Shown here: positions 8,360-17,407 of the stretch, one piece after another | How positions within the stretch are numbered: position 1 is the first letter of the stretch | Layout of the letters: every line of letters begins with the position of its first letter | Assembly: GCA_049324315.1 (NCBI GenBank) | Contig: JBMOKU010000053.1 | Span: forward strand, 1-64,000 | Direction: 5' to 3' | Length of the DNA: 64,000 nucleotides | Source: JBMOKU01 sp049324315 | Lineage (GTDB): Bacteria; Bacillota; Clostridia; Peptostreptococcales; Thermotaleaceae | Program-made: the position numbers and the translations under genes | The notes under the pieces: model-generated | The model's database searches: none | The model's input: only the letters and a program-made list of their open reading frames with translations | What the model was told of the DNA's origin: nothing

Positions 8360-10135
8360 ATGGAATTGCGATGGAGCTTGGACGAACTATATTCATCATT
8401 TGAAGAGGAAACTTTCCAGCAGGATATGGAGAGATGCAGCCGAGAAATTGACGAACTGAGAGACTGGTCTAAAAATAATCTGGTGGACCAGCAAAATTCT
8501 TTAAAAAAAATAGAAGAATATATTGTTAAGCAAAATGAATTCTTTCATCTTTTCACCCGACTATTTACCTTTGCCGAGCTAAGCTTGAGCGTTAATGCCA
8601 AAAACGAAAAAGCACTGCAGGCAGTAGAAACATTGGAAGAGAAAATAACGGAGCTGACAGAAACTGGGGTAGGCTTTCAAAAATGGGTTGCCTCACTGGA
8701 AAATGTAGATGAATTGGTAGAGCAGTCATCTCTATTGAAGGAACATCGTTTCTATCTCCATGAGATTATAAGAAGCAACAAGTACCTACTAAGTGAAGCA
8801 GAAGAAGTATTGATTGCAAAAATGAAAAACACCGGCTCCAATGCATGGGGAAAATTGGTAGAAAAACTAACGGCTACCTTGCTTGTAGAGATAAACCTTG
8901 ATGGGGAAGTACAGCAGATTCCCCTGGCGAAAGTTCGGAACATGGCCTATGATAAAGATCCTCAGCTTAGAAAAAACGCCTATGAGGCTGAATTGAAGGC
9001 ATATACCAAGATTGAAGATGCAGTTGCAGCATGCTTGAATGGTATTAAGGGAGAAGTGATTACCCTGTCAAAGGCAAGGGGATACAGCTCCCCTCTGGAA
9101 AAAACGTTGTTGGATGCAAGAATGGACCAGGAAACATTGGATGCAATGCTGACAGCTATACGGGAGTACCTACCGGCCTTCAGAAAGTATTATTGCAAAA
9201 AAGCAGAACTTTTAGGTCATCAAAAGGGGCTGCCTTTCTACGATATGTTTGCTCCCATGGGGAATGCCAATATGAGATTTACCTATGAAGAAGCAATGAA
9301 CTTTATTGTTAAGCACTTTGGAAGCTTTAGTGATAAACTGGCTGACTATGCAAAGAATGCCTTTGAAAAAAGATGGATCGATGCAGAACCAAGGGAAGGA
9401 AAACGAGGTGGGGCTTTCTGTGCCAATATTCATGCCATAAAAGAGAGCAGAATTTTGGCAAACTTTATAGGCAGCTTCAATGATGTTTCTACCCTAGCCC
9501 ATGAATTAGGACACGGATATCATGGTGCATGCCTAACGGAAGAAACCTATCTAAACAGCCATTACCCTATGCCCATTGCCGAAACGGCATCGATTTTCTG
9601 CGAAACCATTATTAAAAACGCAGCGCTAAGGGCAGCTTCTAAAGAAGAGGCATTTACTATTCTGGAAAGTGATATATCTTCTTGTGGACAAGTGATTGTG
9701 GACATTTACAGCAGATTCTTGTTCGAAAGTGAGGTATTCAAACGTAGAGAAGAAAGCTCCCTTTCCGTGGAGGAATTGAAAAATATCATGTTAAGAGCCC
9801 AGAAAGAAGCCTATGGGGAGGGGCTGAATCAAGATTATCTACATCCTTATATGTGGGCATGCAAACCTCACTACTACTATGCAGACCATAATTTCTATAA
9901 CTTCCCTTATGCCTTTGGACTACTTTTTGCCAAGGGATTATACAGCGAATATTTGAAAAAGGGAGAAGCTTTTATCCAAGTATACGATCAGCTATTGTCC
10001 ATAACCGGAAAAATGGATATTGCCGATATTACACAATCGGTAGGAATCGATATTCGATCTACAGATTTCTGGAAAGGCTCTCTGAAAGTAATTGAAAAAG
10101 ATATTGAGAGGTTTATTCAATTGAGTATCAGTTAA
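8360..10135 (+). CDS. pepF: M3-family oligoendopeptidase F
   Basis: Zinc metallopeptidase that hydrolyses short peptides in the cytoplasm. The HELGH motif is at residues 381-385 (numbered from this start) in the M3 context LAHELGHGYHG, with the downstream zinc ligand Glu in ETASIFCETI about 26 residues later. Length of 591 residues matches the family (about 600). The start is chosen for AAGGAGGA directly upstream; an ATG at 8339 lacks a site. It has its own promoter and stands alone, fitting amino-acid recycling in a peptide-fermenting anaerobe. Confidence 0.93.
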   Translation: MELRWSLDELYSSFEEETFQQDMERCSREIDELRDWSKNNLVDQQNSLKKIEEYIVKQNEFFHLFTRLFTFAELSLSVNAKNEKALQAVETLEEKITELTETGVGFQKWVASLENVDELVEQSSLLKEHRFYLHEIIRSNKYLLSEAEEVLIAKMKNTGSNAWGKLVEKLTATLLVEINLDGEVQQIPLAKVRNMAYDKDPQLRKNAYEAELKAYTKIEDAVAACLNGIKGEVITLSKARGYSSPLEKTLLDARMDQETLDAMLTAIREYLPAFRKYYCKKAELLGHQKGLPFYDMFAPMGNANMRFTYEEAMNFIVKHFGSFSDKLADYAKNAFEKRWIDAEPREGKRGGAFCANIHAIKESRILANFIGSFNDVSTLAHELGHGYHGACLTEETYLNSHYPMPIAETASIFCETIIKNAALRAASKEEAFTILESDISSCGQVIVDIYSRFLFESEVFKRREESSLSVEELKNIMLRAQKEAYGEGLNQDYLHPYMWACKPHYYYADHNFYNFPYAFGLLFAKGLYSEYLKKGEAFIQVYDQLLSITGKMDIADITQSVGIDIRSTDFWKGSLKVIEKDIERFIQLSIS

Positions 10136-10190
10136 TTACACAACAGACACATAGGATGCATGTATTTTTTTGAAAAATATGTGTTTATTA

Positions 10191-10241
10191 TGCAGGGGCA
10201 AGATGTCGGCTTGGAGGGCAAGCCAATGTCTTGCCCCTACA
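10191..10241 (-). repeat. GTAGGG-family palindromic repeat
   Basis: Minus strand reads TGTAGGGGCAAGA at one end and the complementary TCTTGCCCCTGCA at the other, with an inner hairpin GGCTTG/CAAGCC. It belongs to the dispersed family listed elsewhere. Confidence 0.6.
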
Positions 10242-10252
10242 TAGATATGGAG

Positions 10253-10295
10253 GAAATTTGTCGAAAAATGCAAAATAAAAAATTCGACAAATTTC
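10253..10295 (+). promoter_or_regulatory. paired Spo0A boxes (inverted)
   Basis: A perfect 13-bp inverted repeat GAAATTTGTCGAA / TTCGACAAATTTC separated by 17 bp. Each arm contains the Spo0A box TGTCGAA (10259-10265 and its complement 10283-10289). The pair ends 10 bp before the -35 of the next promoter, so phosphorylated Spo0A could control the DUF2294-type gene at the onset of sporulation. Confidence 0.6.
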
Positions 10296-10304
10296 TATGC
10301 TTTA

Positions 10305-10333
10305 TTGACAAGAATTTGTAGTAATTGTAAAAT
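10305..10333 (+). promoter_or_regulatory. sigma-A promoter of the DUF2294-type gene
   Basis: TTGACA (10305-10310), 17-bp spacer, TAAAAT (10328-10333). Confidence 0.65.
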
Positions 10334-10369
10334 TAAATAAGAAAAAAGTCTCATTTTGGAGATATACCC

Positions 10370-10729
10370 ATGTATAATTATCAAATTAGTAGGGCATATC
10401 GTATCGAATGTGAGCGAGCTATCGTTGATTTTGCAGCGAAGTTCGTGAAGGAAATGACAGGAAAAGGACCAAGGGTTGTTAAGGCAAAGATACTGGAAGA
10501 ACTCATTCATATTCATTTTGAGGGCTACCTAACAGACCTGGAAAAGAGCCTATTAAACAGTTCCAATGGGGTCACCCTGGTAGAAAAGATTCGTAATGAG
10601 CTCCATGAAGTGTATAAGGATGACTATTTGGAACAAATACGAAAGATTCTCAAGAAAGATGTAGATTTTTTGCATATCTCCAGAAACCCTCTGGAAGATA
10701 GAGCAAAGGTAACCATCATTATTAAATAA
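10370..10729 (+). CDS. DUF2294 family protein
   Basis: 119-residue soluble protein starting MYNYQISRAYRIECERAIVD, with the GKGPRVVKAKI stretch typical of the DUF2294 group, whose function is unknown. It is monocistronic, with its own sigma-A promoter, a strong terminator and an upstream pair of inverted Spo0A boxes, which suggests expression tied to sporulation or stationary phase. The sequence before the ATG has only a modest GGAG. Confidence 0.75.
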   Translation: MYNYQISRAYRIECERAIVDFAAKFVKEMTGKGPRVVKAKILEELIHIHFEGYLTDLEKSLLNSSNGVTLVEKIRNELHEVYKDDYLEQIRKILKKDVDFLHISRNPLEDRAKVTIIIK

Positions 10730-10788
10730 TGGATTGGTTAGATGGATAGAGAAGCACATGGTTGATGGTGATGTGTTTGGCTTGAAGT

Positions 10789-10850
10789 AGACCAACATAG
10801 TACTCCCTTTTTATGAAATGAAAGGGTGCTGCTGTGTTGGTCTTTGTTTT
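10789..10850 (+). terminator. long terminator hairpin
   Basis: AGACCAACA and CTCCCTTT pair with AAAGGG and TGTTGGTCT with small internal bulges, followed by TTTGTTTTT. It ends the DUF2294-type transcript. Confidence 0.8.
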
Positions 10851-11043
10851 TGCGTTGAACCTTCAGGTATTGATTTACAACGCAGAAGTTATACATGCAA
10901 TAGAGGAAGTTTTACGCTAAATAAAGTTTTAGATTTTATATTTTGATACACGATACACGTCCACGGGAAAGGACGTTAAAGATTGACCCCGATATCGAGC
11001 AACGTGTACCGTGTACCGCGAACCGAGAAGAGAGGAGGGTATT
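10851..11043 (+). repeat. intergenic region with ACACGATACACGT inverted repeat
   Basis: ACACGATACACGT (10948-10960) faces ACGTGTACCGTGT (11002-11014), one mismatch in 13 bp, enclosing a smaller CGTCC/GGACG hairpin (10958-10975). The arms look like internal repeats of TACACG. It could be a dispersed element or an operator ahead of the signalling operon; I see no convincing sigma-A promoter in it. Confidence 0.4.
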
Positions 11044-11481
11044 ATGGAAACAATTTGGGGAGAACTGGACCTGGATTTATTTGATCTTTTACCCATAGGC
11101 ATTGGACTCATTGATAGGGATGGAAAGCTTGTTTACGTCAATAATGCAGGGGCAGAGATGTATGGATATGAAAGAGAAGAACTCATGGAGTTAAGCCTGT
11201 ATGATCTAGTAGAGAATGACGAGGAAGAAGAACTGCAGCGCAGGGTTTTGCAATACTGTTGGGAACACAGGACTGGCAAAAGATTTCTTACGAGACGGCG
11301 GACAAGAACCAATGAAATCATTGATGTGGATATTCAGGGAAAATTTGTTGAGTTAAAGGGTGAGCATTTTATTCTTCATTGTGTCAGGGAAATTACTGAA
11401 CAGCAAGAGGTACTGAGAACTTACGAACGAGCCATTGATATCATGTCAAAGGTCGTAAAGGGACTAAGTGAAGAAAAATAA
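11044..11481 (+). CDS. single PAS-domain protein
   Basis: 145-residue cytoplasmic protein, almost entirely one PAS fold (LPIGIGLIDRDGKLVYVNNAGAEMYG at residues 15-40). It has no kinase or output domain. The ATG at 11044 follows GAGGAGGG; an upstream extension is unsupported. It is the first gene of the chemosensory/partner-switching operon, 15 nt before the MCP, so it probably senses a small ligand or redox state and feeds the array. The cofactor cannot be told from the sequence. Confidence 0.8.
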   Translation: METIWGELDLDLFDLLPIGIGLIDRDGKLVYVNNAGAEMYGYEREELMELSLYDLVENDEEEELQRRVLQYCWEHRTGKRFLTRRRTRTNEIIDVDIQGKFVELKGEHFILHCVREITEQQEVLRTYERAIDIMSKVVKGLSEEK

Positions 11482-11496
11482 AGGAGGCACATATTT

Positions 11497-13782
11497 ATGA
11501 CAATGAAAAACAAAAGAAGCGGAAGTTTAAAGACCAAGCTGATGGCATACTTTATGCTGTTGATCATCCTTCCCATAGCGGTATTGGGGTATTTCTCCTA
11601 CGGCAATGCGGAGCGTGCTTTGAAGAGTGAAGCAGAAGCAAAACTGCAAGTACTTTTGGATGCAACCGCAGAGCAAATCAACATGAAAATGGAACGAATT
11701 GCGGAGTTGGGGGAGATCATCAGTCAGCTTCAAGAAGTAAAGGGCTTTGGAGAAGAATTGACTAGTGGCCAGATTAATGGCAATACCATAGATACCTTGA
11801 ATAGGGAACTGCAAAGAATGAAGGAGTCTATTGCTGAGATATCTGAGAATATACTGATCATCGATAAAACAGGCAAGATTATGTTTGATGCCAGTGGTGG
11901 AGGCAGCGTAGGTATCAGTGTGGCGGATCGAGAGTATTTTCAACAAAGCATGACCGGAAAAAGCTTCTGGAGCGATGTGTTGGTGTCAAAAGCCACAGGA
12001 AATCCGGTGGTGGTATTTAGTGTCCCATTAAAGATTTCCAATGATACCATTGGTGGTGTAGTAGCCATCGCTGTAAAATTTGACAGCATATCTGAAATCG
12101 TGGCAAAAGTAAAGGTTGGAGAAGGGGGATATGGTTACTTAGTTGATGATACAGGGCTGGTACTATATCATCCCGTCAAAGAAAAAATATTGAATGAAAA
12201 TCTTCTTGAGACAGCGGACGGGGCCTTAAAAGAGCAGGTTTCAAAAATGACCCAAGGGCAAACGGATAAAGGAATCTATGAATATCAAGGTGTAGAAAAA
12301 CTGAATATCTTTAAGCCTGTAGCCAATTGGTCTCTTGCTGTTAATGTGCCTGTAAAAGAGTATATGGCACCGGCTTATAAGATTCGAAATATAACCTTGT
12401 CCATCGGATTCGGAGCAGTGATCATTGGCTTGTTGATCGCCTATTTTGCATCCCTGCAGATTACAAATCCCGTGAAGCAAATGATGGAATTGATGGCTAA
12501 GGCAGAATCTGGCGACTTAACTGTAACGGCAGAAATACGGACAAAGGATGAAATAGGTGCTTTGGCCAATAGCTTTAATAGCATGGTGAGCGGACAGCGG
12601 GATGCGATGAAAAAGGTATTGGATGCATCCAGCGAAGTAGGCAGTGCATCACAGCAGACCAGCAGTATTGCTCAAGAAATGGCTTCTTCTGCGGAGAATC
12701 AGACGGCTTCTGTGGAAGAATTGACCAGTGGTATGAATGATATGGCCAAATCCATTGGAGAAGTGGCTTCCAGTATTACAGATATCGCTGGCAATATTGA
12801 GCAGGTCAGTCGTGCCATCAGAGAGTTGGGTGCCTCAGCGGATGAAGTGGCGAAAAGTGCTGAGTCTACGGCAGCTACTGTTGTAGATGTGACAGCTTCC
12901 TTACAGCAGATGAATGCCACGGTAGAAGTTGTGGCCAATCATTCCAACCATGCCAGTGATGAAGCGGAAAAGACTGTCAAGGTAGCTCAAGATGGAAAAA
13001 GAGCCGTAGACAATACCATATTGGAGATGGATAACATCAACAAGGTAATGGCAAATTTAACAGAGGTCATTAAGGGCTTAGGAAAAGCAACGTTACAAAT
13101 TGGTGATATTGTAGAAGTCATTGATGATATCGCAGAGCAAACAAACCTTTTATCCCTTAATGCTTCCATTGAAGCGGCTAGAGCAGGGGAGCACGGCAAA
13201 GGTTTTGCAGTTGTGGCTGGTGCAATCGGTAATCTTGCGGAAAAATCAAGTAGTGCGACAAAAGATATTGCTAATTTGATTAAACAAATCCAAGAACAGG
13301 TGCAAAATGCTGTACAGACCACAAATGATGGAGCAAAACAGGTGGAAAATGGTGTTAACCTCGTTAAAAATACAGGGGTTGCACTGGACGAGATTTTTAA
13401 TTCCATCGGAAATACAACCCATATGATTAAAGAAATTGCCACCTCAACGAAAGAGCAGTCAAAGGCGAGTAAATCCATCATGGAAGCCATAGAAAAAGTA
13501 AACCATTTATCTATGAATGTTTCAGCTGCCGTGGAAGAACAAGTGGCTGCCATAGAAGAAACGATTACAGCTATCGAAATGGTAAACGAGTTGTCTCAAA
13601 GCGTTGCCAGTGCAGCTGAAGAGCAATCGGCCAGCAGTGAACAGATTTTGGCAACTACTGAAAACGTGAACGAAATGGCCAACGAAGTATCTGCAGGCAG
13701 TGAAGAAGTAGCTTCAACGGCTCAAAATCTTGCAATGCAAGCCAACCAGCTAATGGAAGTTGTGTCCAGATTTAAGATCTAA
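11497..13782 (+). CDS. methyl-accepting chemotaxis protein (dCache-HAMP-MCP)
   Basis: 761-residue transmembrane receptor. TM1 at about residues 16-36, a double-Cache ligand domain to about 300, TM2 at about 300-322, HAMP to 375, then a long signalling coiled coil. The tip is conserved (DIAEQTNLLSLNASIEAARA, then GEHGKGFAVVA near 570). It binds an external ligand, perhaps amino or organic acid, and controls the CheA encoded downstream. AAAGGAGG precedes the start. No cheR or cheB lies in the operon, so adaptation enzymes must come from elsewhere or be absent. Confidence 0.93.
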   Translation: MTMKNKRSGSLKTKLMAYFMLLIILPIAVLGYFSYGNAERALKSEAEAKLQVLLDATAEQINMKMERIAELGEIISQLQEVKGFGEELTSGQINGNTIDTLNRELQRMKESIAEISENILIIDKTGKIMFDASGGGSVGISVADREYFQQSMTGKSFWSDVLVSKATGNPVVVFSVPLKISNDTIGGVVAIAVKFDSISEIVAKVKVGEGGYGYLVDDTGLVLYHPVKEKILNENLLETADGALKEQVSKMTQGQTDKGIYEYQGVEKLNIFKPVANWSLAVNVPVKEYMAPAYKIRNITLSIGFGAVIIGLLIAYFASLQITNPVKQMMELMAKAESGDLTVTAEIRTKDEIGALANSFNSMVSGQRDAMKKVLDASSEVGSASQQTSSIAQEMASSAENQTASVEELTSGMNDMAKSIGEVASSITDIAGNIEQVSRAIRELGASADEVAKSAESTAATVVDVTASLQQMNATVEVVANHSNHASDEAEKTVKVAQDGKRAVDNTILEMDNINKVMANLTEVIKGLGKATLQIGDIVEVIDDIAEQTNLLSLNASIEAARAGEHGKGFAVVAGAIGNLAEKSSSATKDIANLIKQIQEQVQNAVQTTNDGAKQVENGVNLVKNTGVALDEIFNSIGNTTHMIKEIATSTKEQSKASKSIMEAIEKVNHLSMNVSAAVEEQVAAIEETITAIEMVNELSQSVASAAEEQSASSEQILATTENVNEMANEVSAGSEEVASTAQNLAMQANQLMEVVSRFKI

Positions 13783-13813
13783 CATAGATAATAAACTGGA
13801 GGAGGCTTGAGAA

Positions 13814-14257
13814 ATGAAGGAGAACCAATTCGTTGTCTTTACCATGGACGAAGAAGAATATGCCGTGGATATTATGAAGGTTTGTGAGATTAATCGTTTG
13901 AAAGAAATCAATATTACCCAGGTGCCTAAAGTACCGACCTACATAGAGGGAATTATTAACTTGAGAGGGAATGTGGTCCCGGTCATCCACTTAAGAAAGA
14001 AATTTGGACTTGCTGATAAGTCTATTACAAAGGAATCAAGGATTATTATTATAAAGGCAGCTGGCAAAACAATAGGGATATTGGTGGATGGTATTTCCCA
14101 TGTGGTCAGCTTAGAACCCGGTGAAATTGCAGCACCACCAGAAGAAATGCATATGAATCTGGCATATGTTGCTGCTATCGGACAAAAGGGAAAGCGAATG
14201 ATCTTTCTGCTGGATGTAGAAAAAATGATGGAGCCAGGGGAAATGGTGTGCACGTGA
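13814..14257 (+). CDS. cheW: CheW-like adaptor
   Basis: 147 residues forming one CheW domain (VVFTMDEEEYAVDI at the start, PTYIEGIINLRGNVVPVI near 38-55). It couples the receptor to CheA. Preceded by GGAGGAGG, 31 nt after the MCP gene. Downstream lies an unusual 270-bp repeat-bearing gap before cheA. Confidence 0.92.
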   Translation: MKENQFVVFTMDEEEYAVDIMKVCEINRLKEINITQVPKVPTYIEGIINLRGNVVPVIHLRKKFGLADKSITKESRIIIIKAAGKTIGILVDGISHVVSLEPGEIAAPPEEMHMNLAYVAAIGQKGKRMIFLLDVEKMMEPGEMVCT

Positions 14258-14314
14258 AGTAAAGATATGTGACAGTACAGTTTTATTTTCATTTAAACAT
14301 GTTCATTCACAAAG

Positions 14315-14436
14315 GTTAGACTTTTATCTGGTTAGAAGTTAGACGTTAGATGTTCTAGGGTCGATCTTATAGGTATTTAAATCATTAAAGACCCGAAGGA
14401 TAGACATGAAAACCTCTAACTTCTAACGTCTAACCT
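14315..14436. repeat. inverted TTAGAAGTTAGACG module, short form
   Basis: GGTTAGAAGTTAGACGTTAGA (14330-14350) faces CTCTAACTTCTAACGTCTAACC (14413-14434) across about 60 bp, with TCTAGGGTC/GACCC as inner arms. The same sequences flank 50039-50437. It separates cheW from cheA without an evident terminator, so read-through is possible. Confidence 0.65.
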
Positions 14437-14528
14437 TATAGATTACGATTCTCTGTTTTGAAAATAATGTGTAGATGAAGATAAAATATTCTATATCACA
14501 CATTTAGTAACCAGAAGGAGACATGCTT

Positions 14529-16583
14529 ATGGATAAATTTGATACAGACGATCTATATAGTGTCATGTTTTTTGAAGAAACCCAGGAGCAGATAGAAAGA
14601 ATCGAGCAAGATCTCTTAATCCTTGAAAATAATCAAGAAGATATTGAGACCATAAACAGCATATTTCGAATGGCCCACTCCATAAAAGGATCTTCAGCTA
14701 CCATGGGCTTTGACGATATGTCCAAGCTGGCCCATCATCTTGAGAGTTTGTTGGCAAAGGCCAGGGCTAAGGAGATGTCTGTTGATACCAGGATGATGAA
14801 TATCTTCTTCAAAAGTATTGATGGATTAAAGCACATTCACCATGGCCTCATGAATGGGGAGGAACATGGTGTAGACATCAATCATCTACTGGATGAAATA
14901 GAATCGATTATCAGGACAAGTGGAGAAGGAATCAGCAAACCCAATGAAATGAAAATGGATAGGCTGGCATCTGAGGATCAAGAAATATCTGTGAATCTGG
15001 ATTTAAATAAAGAAGAGGAGATACTTTGCGACAAAAGTATGGCTCTTAGCGATATTTATAAAATTGTTGTCATTCTTAATAAATATACTTTAATGAAATC
15101 CGTCAAAGCGTTCTTGATCGTCAACAATCTTTTGGGTTTTAGTGAGATTGTAAAAACCAATCCGGAAAATTACGAGCAAACGAACGATGACAGCTTTGGA
15201 CAATTGTTTGAGGTGGTCATAGCAACAGAGAAGGATGAAGCATATATCTATCAAAATATCCAATCCATCTCGGAAATTGAAAAGATTTATATCAAGAAAG
15301 TACGAGAAGGCAGAAAAATCGTCAATGAACTGCCCAGCAATGTTAAAATCGTCGGAAAGGGAGAAGATCCTAAAAAGGAAGAGCGCACTACCGTAAGGGT
15401 TGATGTAAATAAGATTGATAAACTGTTGAATCTGATAGGTGAATTTATTATTGATAAAGAAAATTTGAACCAAATCGGACTGGAATTGAAGAGAAAGTAT
15501 CATCATGATCCGCTGGTGCATAAGCTGATGAATCTTCTTCCCCATATTCATTTTATTGGTTCAGAATTGCAGGAAACCATCATGTCTACGAGACTTTTGC
15601 CATTTGAATATATATTTAACCGTTTCCCAAGAATGGTAAGGGACTTGTCTCAGAAGTGTGGCAAGGAAATTAACTTTGTTATTGAGGGTAAAGAAACAGA
15701 AATTGATAAAGGCATGATTGAGGAATTGGTAGATCCTTTAACACATATTCTTAGAAATGCTGTGGATCACGGATTAGAAAGTACTCAGGAAAGAGCAGCA
15801 AATCATAAGAAGCCGGAAGGTTTTTTGAAATTAAGTGCCCGACATGAGCAAAACAGTGTGATTATCGAGATCGAAGATGACGGAAAGGGAATCGATCCTG
15901 ATAAAATTCGTGAAAAAGTCCTAGACAAAGGATTGGCTACAAAGGAGGAATTAAGGGGGCTCAGCGAGAAAGATATCATACAGTATATTTTCAAGCCGGG
16001 CTTTTCGACGGCAAAAGAAGTTAGTGACATTTCCGGTCGCGGTGTAGGGCTGGATGTCGTAAAGTCTAACGTAGGAAAATTGAATGGTATGGTTGATATT
16101 CAAACAGAATTAGGCAAAGGTACGAAATTTATCATTAAGCTGCCCCTAACCCTCGCTATTGTACAAGCTCTCTTAATACGTGAAGGGGAATTTGTCTTCG
16201 CTTTGCCTATTTCATCTGTCATTGAGACCATCCGTCTTAAGGAAGGTGAAATTAAGGAAAAGATCCACCAGACGGGAGGATACGAGGTTTTCCGCTGGAG
16301 AGAGCAGATACTTCCTGTCATTAATATCGGTAAGTACTATGAAGTTACATTAGAACAGAATAGGAACAAGCTATTTATTGTTATTGCAGGTCATTCTGAG
16401 AAGAAGTTTGCACTGGTTGTGGAGAAATTGATTGGGGAACAGGAAATTGTGATTAAATCTATGGGAGATTTTATTGGTCAAGGAAAGTTATTCGGAAATT
16501 TACAGGGGATTTCTGGAGTCAGCATTTTAGGGGATGGCAGCTTTGCCCATATCATTGATATGGCTTCCGTAACCAAAACATAG
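14529..16583 (+). CDS. cheA: CheA-type histidine kinase
   Basis: 684-residue cytoplasmic kinase. P1 (HPt) near the start with phospho-acceptor His in MAHSIKGSSATMGF; a divergent P2-like region about 150-285; P3 dimerisation helix (VNKIDKLLNLIGEF); ATPase domain with N-box LRNAVDHGLE, DDGKGID and GRGVGLDVV; C-terminal CheW-like domain. The ATG at 14529 is chosen for the spacing of AAGGAG; ATG 14523 is too close. It takes signals from the MCP and should phosphorylate the CheY at 18733. Here it is followed by RsbW-, STAS- and PP2C-type genes rather than by cheB, cheR or cheD. Confidence 0.93.
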   Translation: MDKFDTDDLYSVMFFEETQEQIERIEQDLLILENNQEDIETINSIFRMAHSIKGSSATMGFDDMSKLAHHLESLLAKARAKEMSVDTRMMNIFFKSIDGLKHIHHGLMNGEEHGVDINHLLDEIESIIRTSGEGISKPNEMKMDRLASEDQEISVNLDLNKEEEILCDKSMALSDIYKIVVILNKYTLMKSVKAFLIVNNLLGFSEIVKTNPENYEQTNDDSFGQLFEVVIATEKDEAYIYQNIQSISEIEKIYIKKVREGRKIVNELPSNVKIVGKGEDPKKEERTTVRVDVNKIDKLLNLIGEFIIDKENLNQIGLELKRKYHHDPLVHKLMNLLPHIHFIGSELQETIMSTRLLPFEYIFNRFPRMVRDLSQKCGKEINFVIEGKETEIDKGMIEELVDPLTHILRNAVDHGLESTQERAANHKKPEGFLKLSARHEQNSVIIEIEDDGKGIDPDKIREKVLDKGLATKEELRGLSEKDIIQYIFKPGFSTAKEVSDISGRGVGLDVVKSNVGKLNGMVDIQTELGKGTKFIIKLPLTLAIVQALLIREGEFVFALPISSVIETIRLKEGEIKEKIHQTGGYEVFRWREQILPVINIGKYYEVTLEQNRNKLFIVIAGHSEKKFALVVEKLIGEQEIVIKSMGDFIGQGKLFGNLQGISGVSILGDGSFAHIIDMASVTKT

Positions 16584-16595
16584 GGGGTATATGGA

Positions 16596-17054
16596 ATGTT
16601 CTGTTTTAAATCAAATCCAACAGGATCAGGAAGAAAAATCATTGAAGAAATAGAATTTGACGGAAATAGAATGGATTGTAAGAAAATCAGAAAACATTGC
16701 AAAGAAATTGCTCGCAAATATTTAGTAAGTGATGAAAGGACATTTGATTATGAAGTCAGTGTCGATGAAGTTTTGACAAATGCCATTGTCCATGGTTATC
16801 AGGAAAATGAAAGGAAAAGAATCAAGATTACTTTTCTCTTAGAAGATGATTTTCTTATCACCCAAGTTCGAGATTATGGTGTTGGGATTCCCAATCAATA
16901 TTTGCTGGAAATACCAGCAATTCAAGAAGAAATCTTCACTGAACGGGGAAGAGGTTTATATCTTGCAAAGCATTTGTGTGATGGTCTGAAAATTGAAAAA
17001 GCCGAGGATTATGGTACCATCGTAAGTGTCTACTTTGAAAGGATGTGCTTCTGA
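16596..17054 (+). CDS. RsbW/SpoIIAB-like serine kinase (HATPase_c_2)
   Basis: 152 residues with the GHKL ATPase boxes of anti-sigma kinases: DEVLTNAIVHGY (N-box, near 50), RDYGVGIP (G1, near 92) and ERGRGLYLAKHLCDGL (G2, near 112). Such proteins phosphorylate a STAS partner on serine and bind a target such as a sigma factor. The next gene is that STAS partner, joined by an ATGA overlap. No sigma factor is encoded nearby, so the final target is unknown. Confidence 0.85.
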   Translation: MFCFKSNPTGSGRKIIEEIEFDGNRMDCKKIRKHCKEIARKYLVSDERTFDYEVSVDEVLTNAIVHGYQENERKRIKITFLLEDDFLITQVRDYGVGIPNQYLLEIPAIQEEIFTERGRGLYLAKHLCDGLKIEKAEDYGTIVSVYFERMCF

Positions 17055-17392
17055 TGATTATAGAAACCAAGCTAAAAGAAGGAATTAAAATTATAAAATT
17101 ATCTGGAGAAGTAAACTTTGATAACTACTTGGAATTTGGAGAAAGTTTGCTAAGAAGCATACAAGGCAGTGAAAACATCATACTTGATATGGATGGACTT
17201 ACCTACTTAAACAGTATGGGACTTAGTGCGATTGTAAAAGCCTATTCAAAGGCGAGAAGAGACGAGCGAGAGTTAAAACTGGCTTCATTGAAAGAAAACA
17301 TTGAAAAGCTCTTCGTCATTACGAAGTTGAACCGACTGATTGACATCTGTGACACCGTTGAAAGTGCTGTTCAATCTTATCACAAAAAATAG
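17054..17392 (+). CDS. STAS-domain anti-anti-sigma factor (SpoIIAA/RsbV-like)
   Basis: 112 residues forming one STAS domain, with the phospho-acceptor region LTYLNSMGLSAIVKAY; the serine of NSMGL is the expected site. The ATG overlaps the stop of the kinase gene (ATGA), indicating coupled translation and stoichiometric partners. The phosphatase gene follows after 15 nt. Together they make a complete partner switch. Confidence 0.88.
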   Translation: MIIETKLKEGIKIIKLSGEVNFDNYLEFGESLLRSIQGSENIILDMDGLTYLNSMGLSAIVKAYSKARRDERELKLASLKENIEKLFVITKLNRLIDICDTVESAVQSYHKK

Positions 17393-17407
17393 GAAGTGAT
17401 GTTTACG

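Noticed and set aside
12699..13553. Long minus-strand frames opposite the MCP gene
   Set aside because: They are antisense shadows of the repetitive heptad codons of the receptor helix; no ribosome binding sites.
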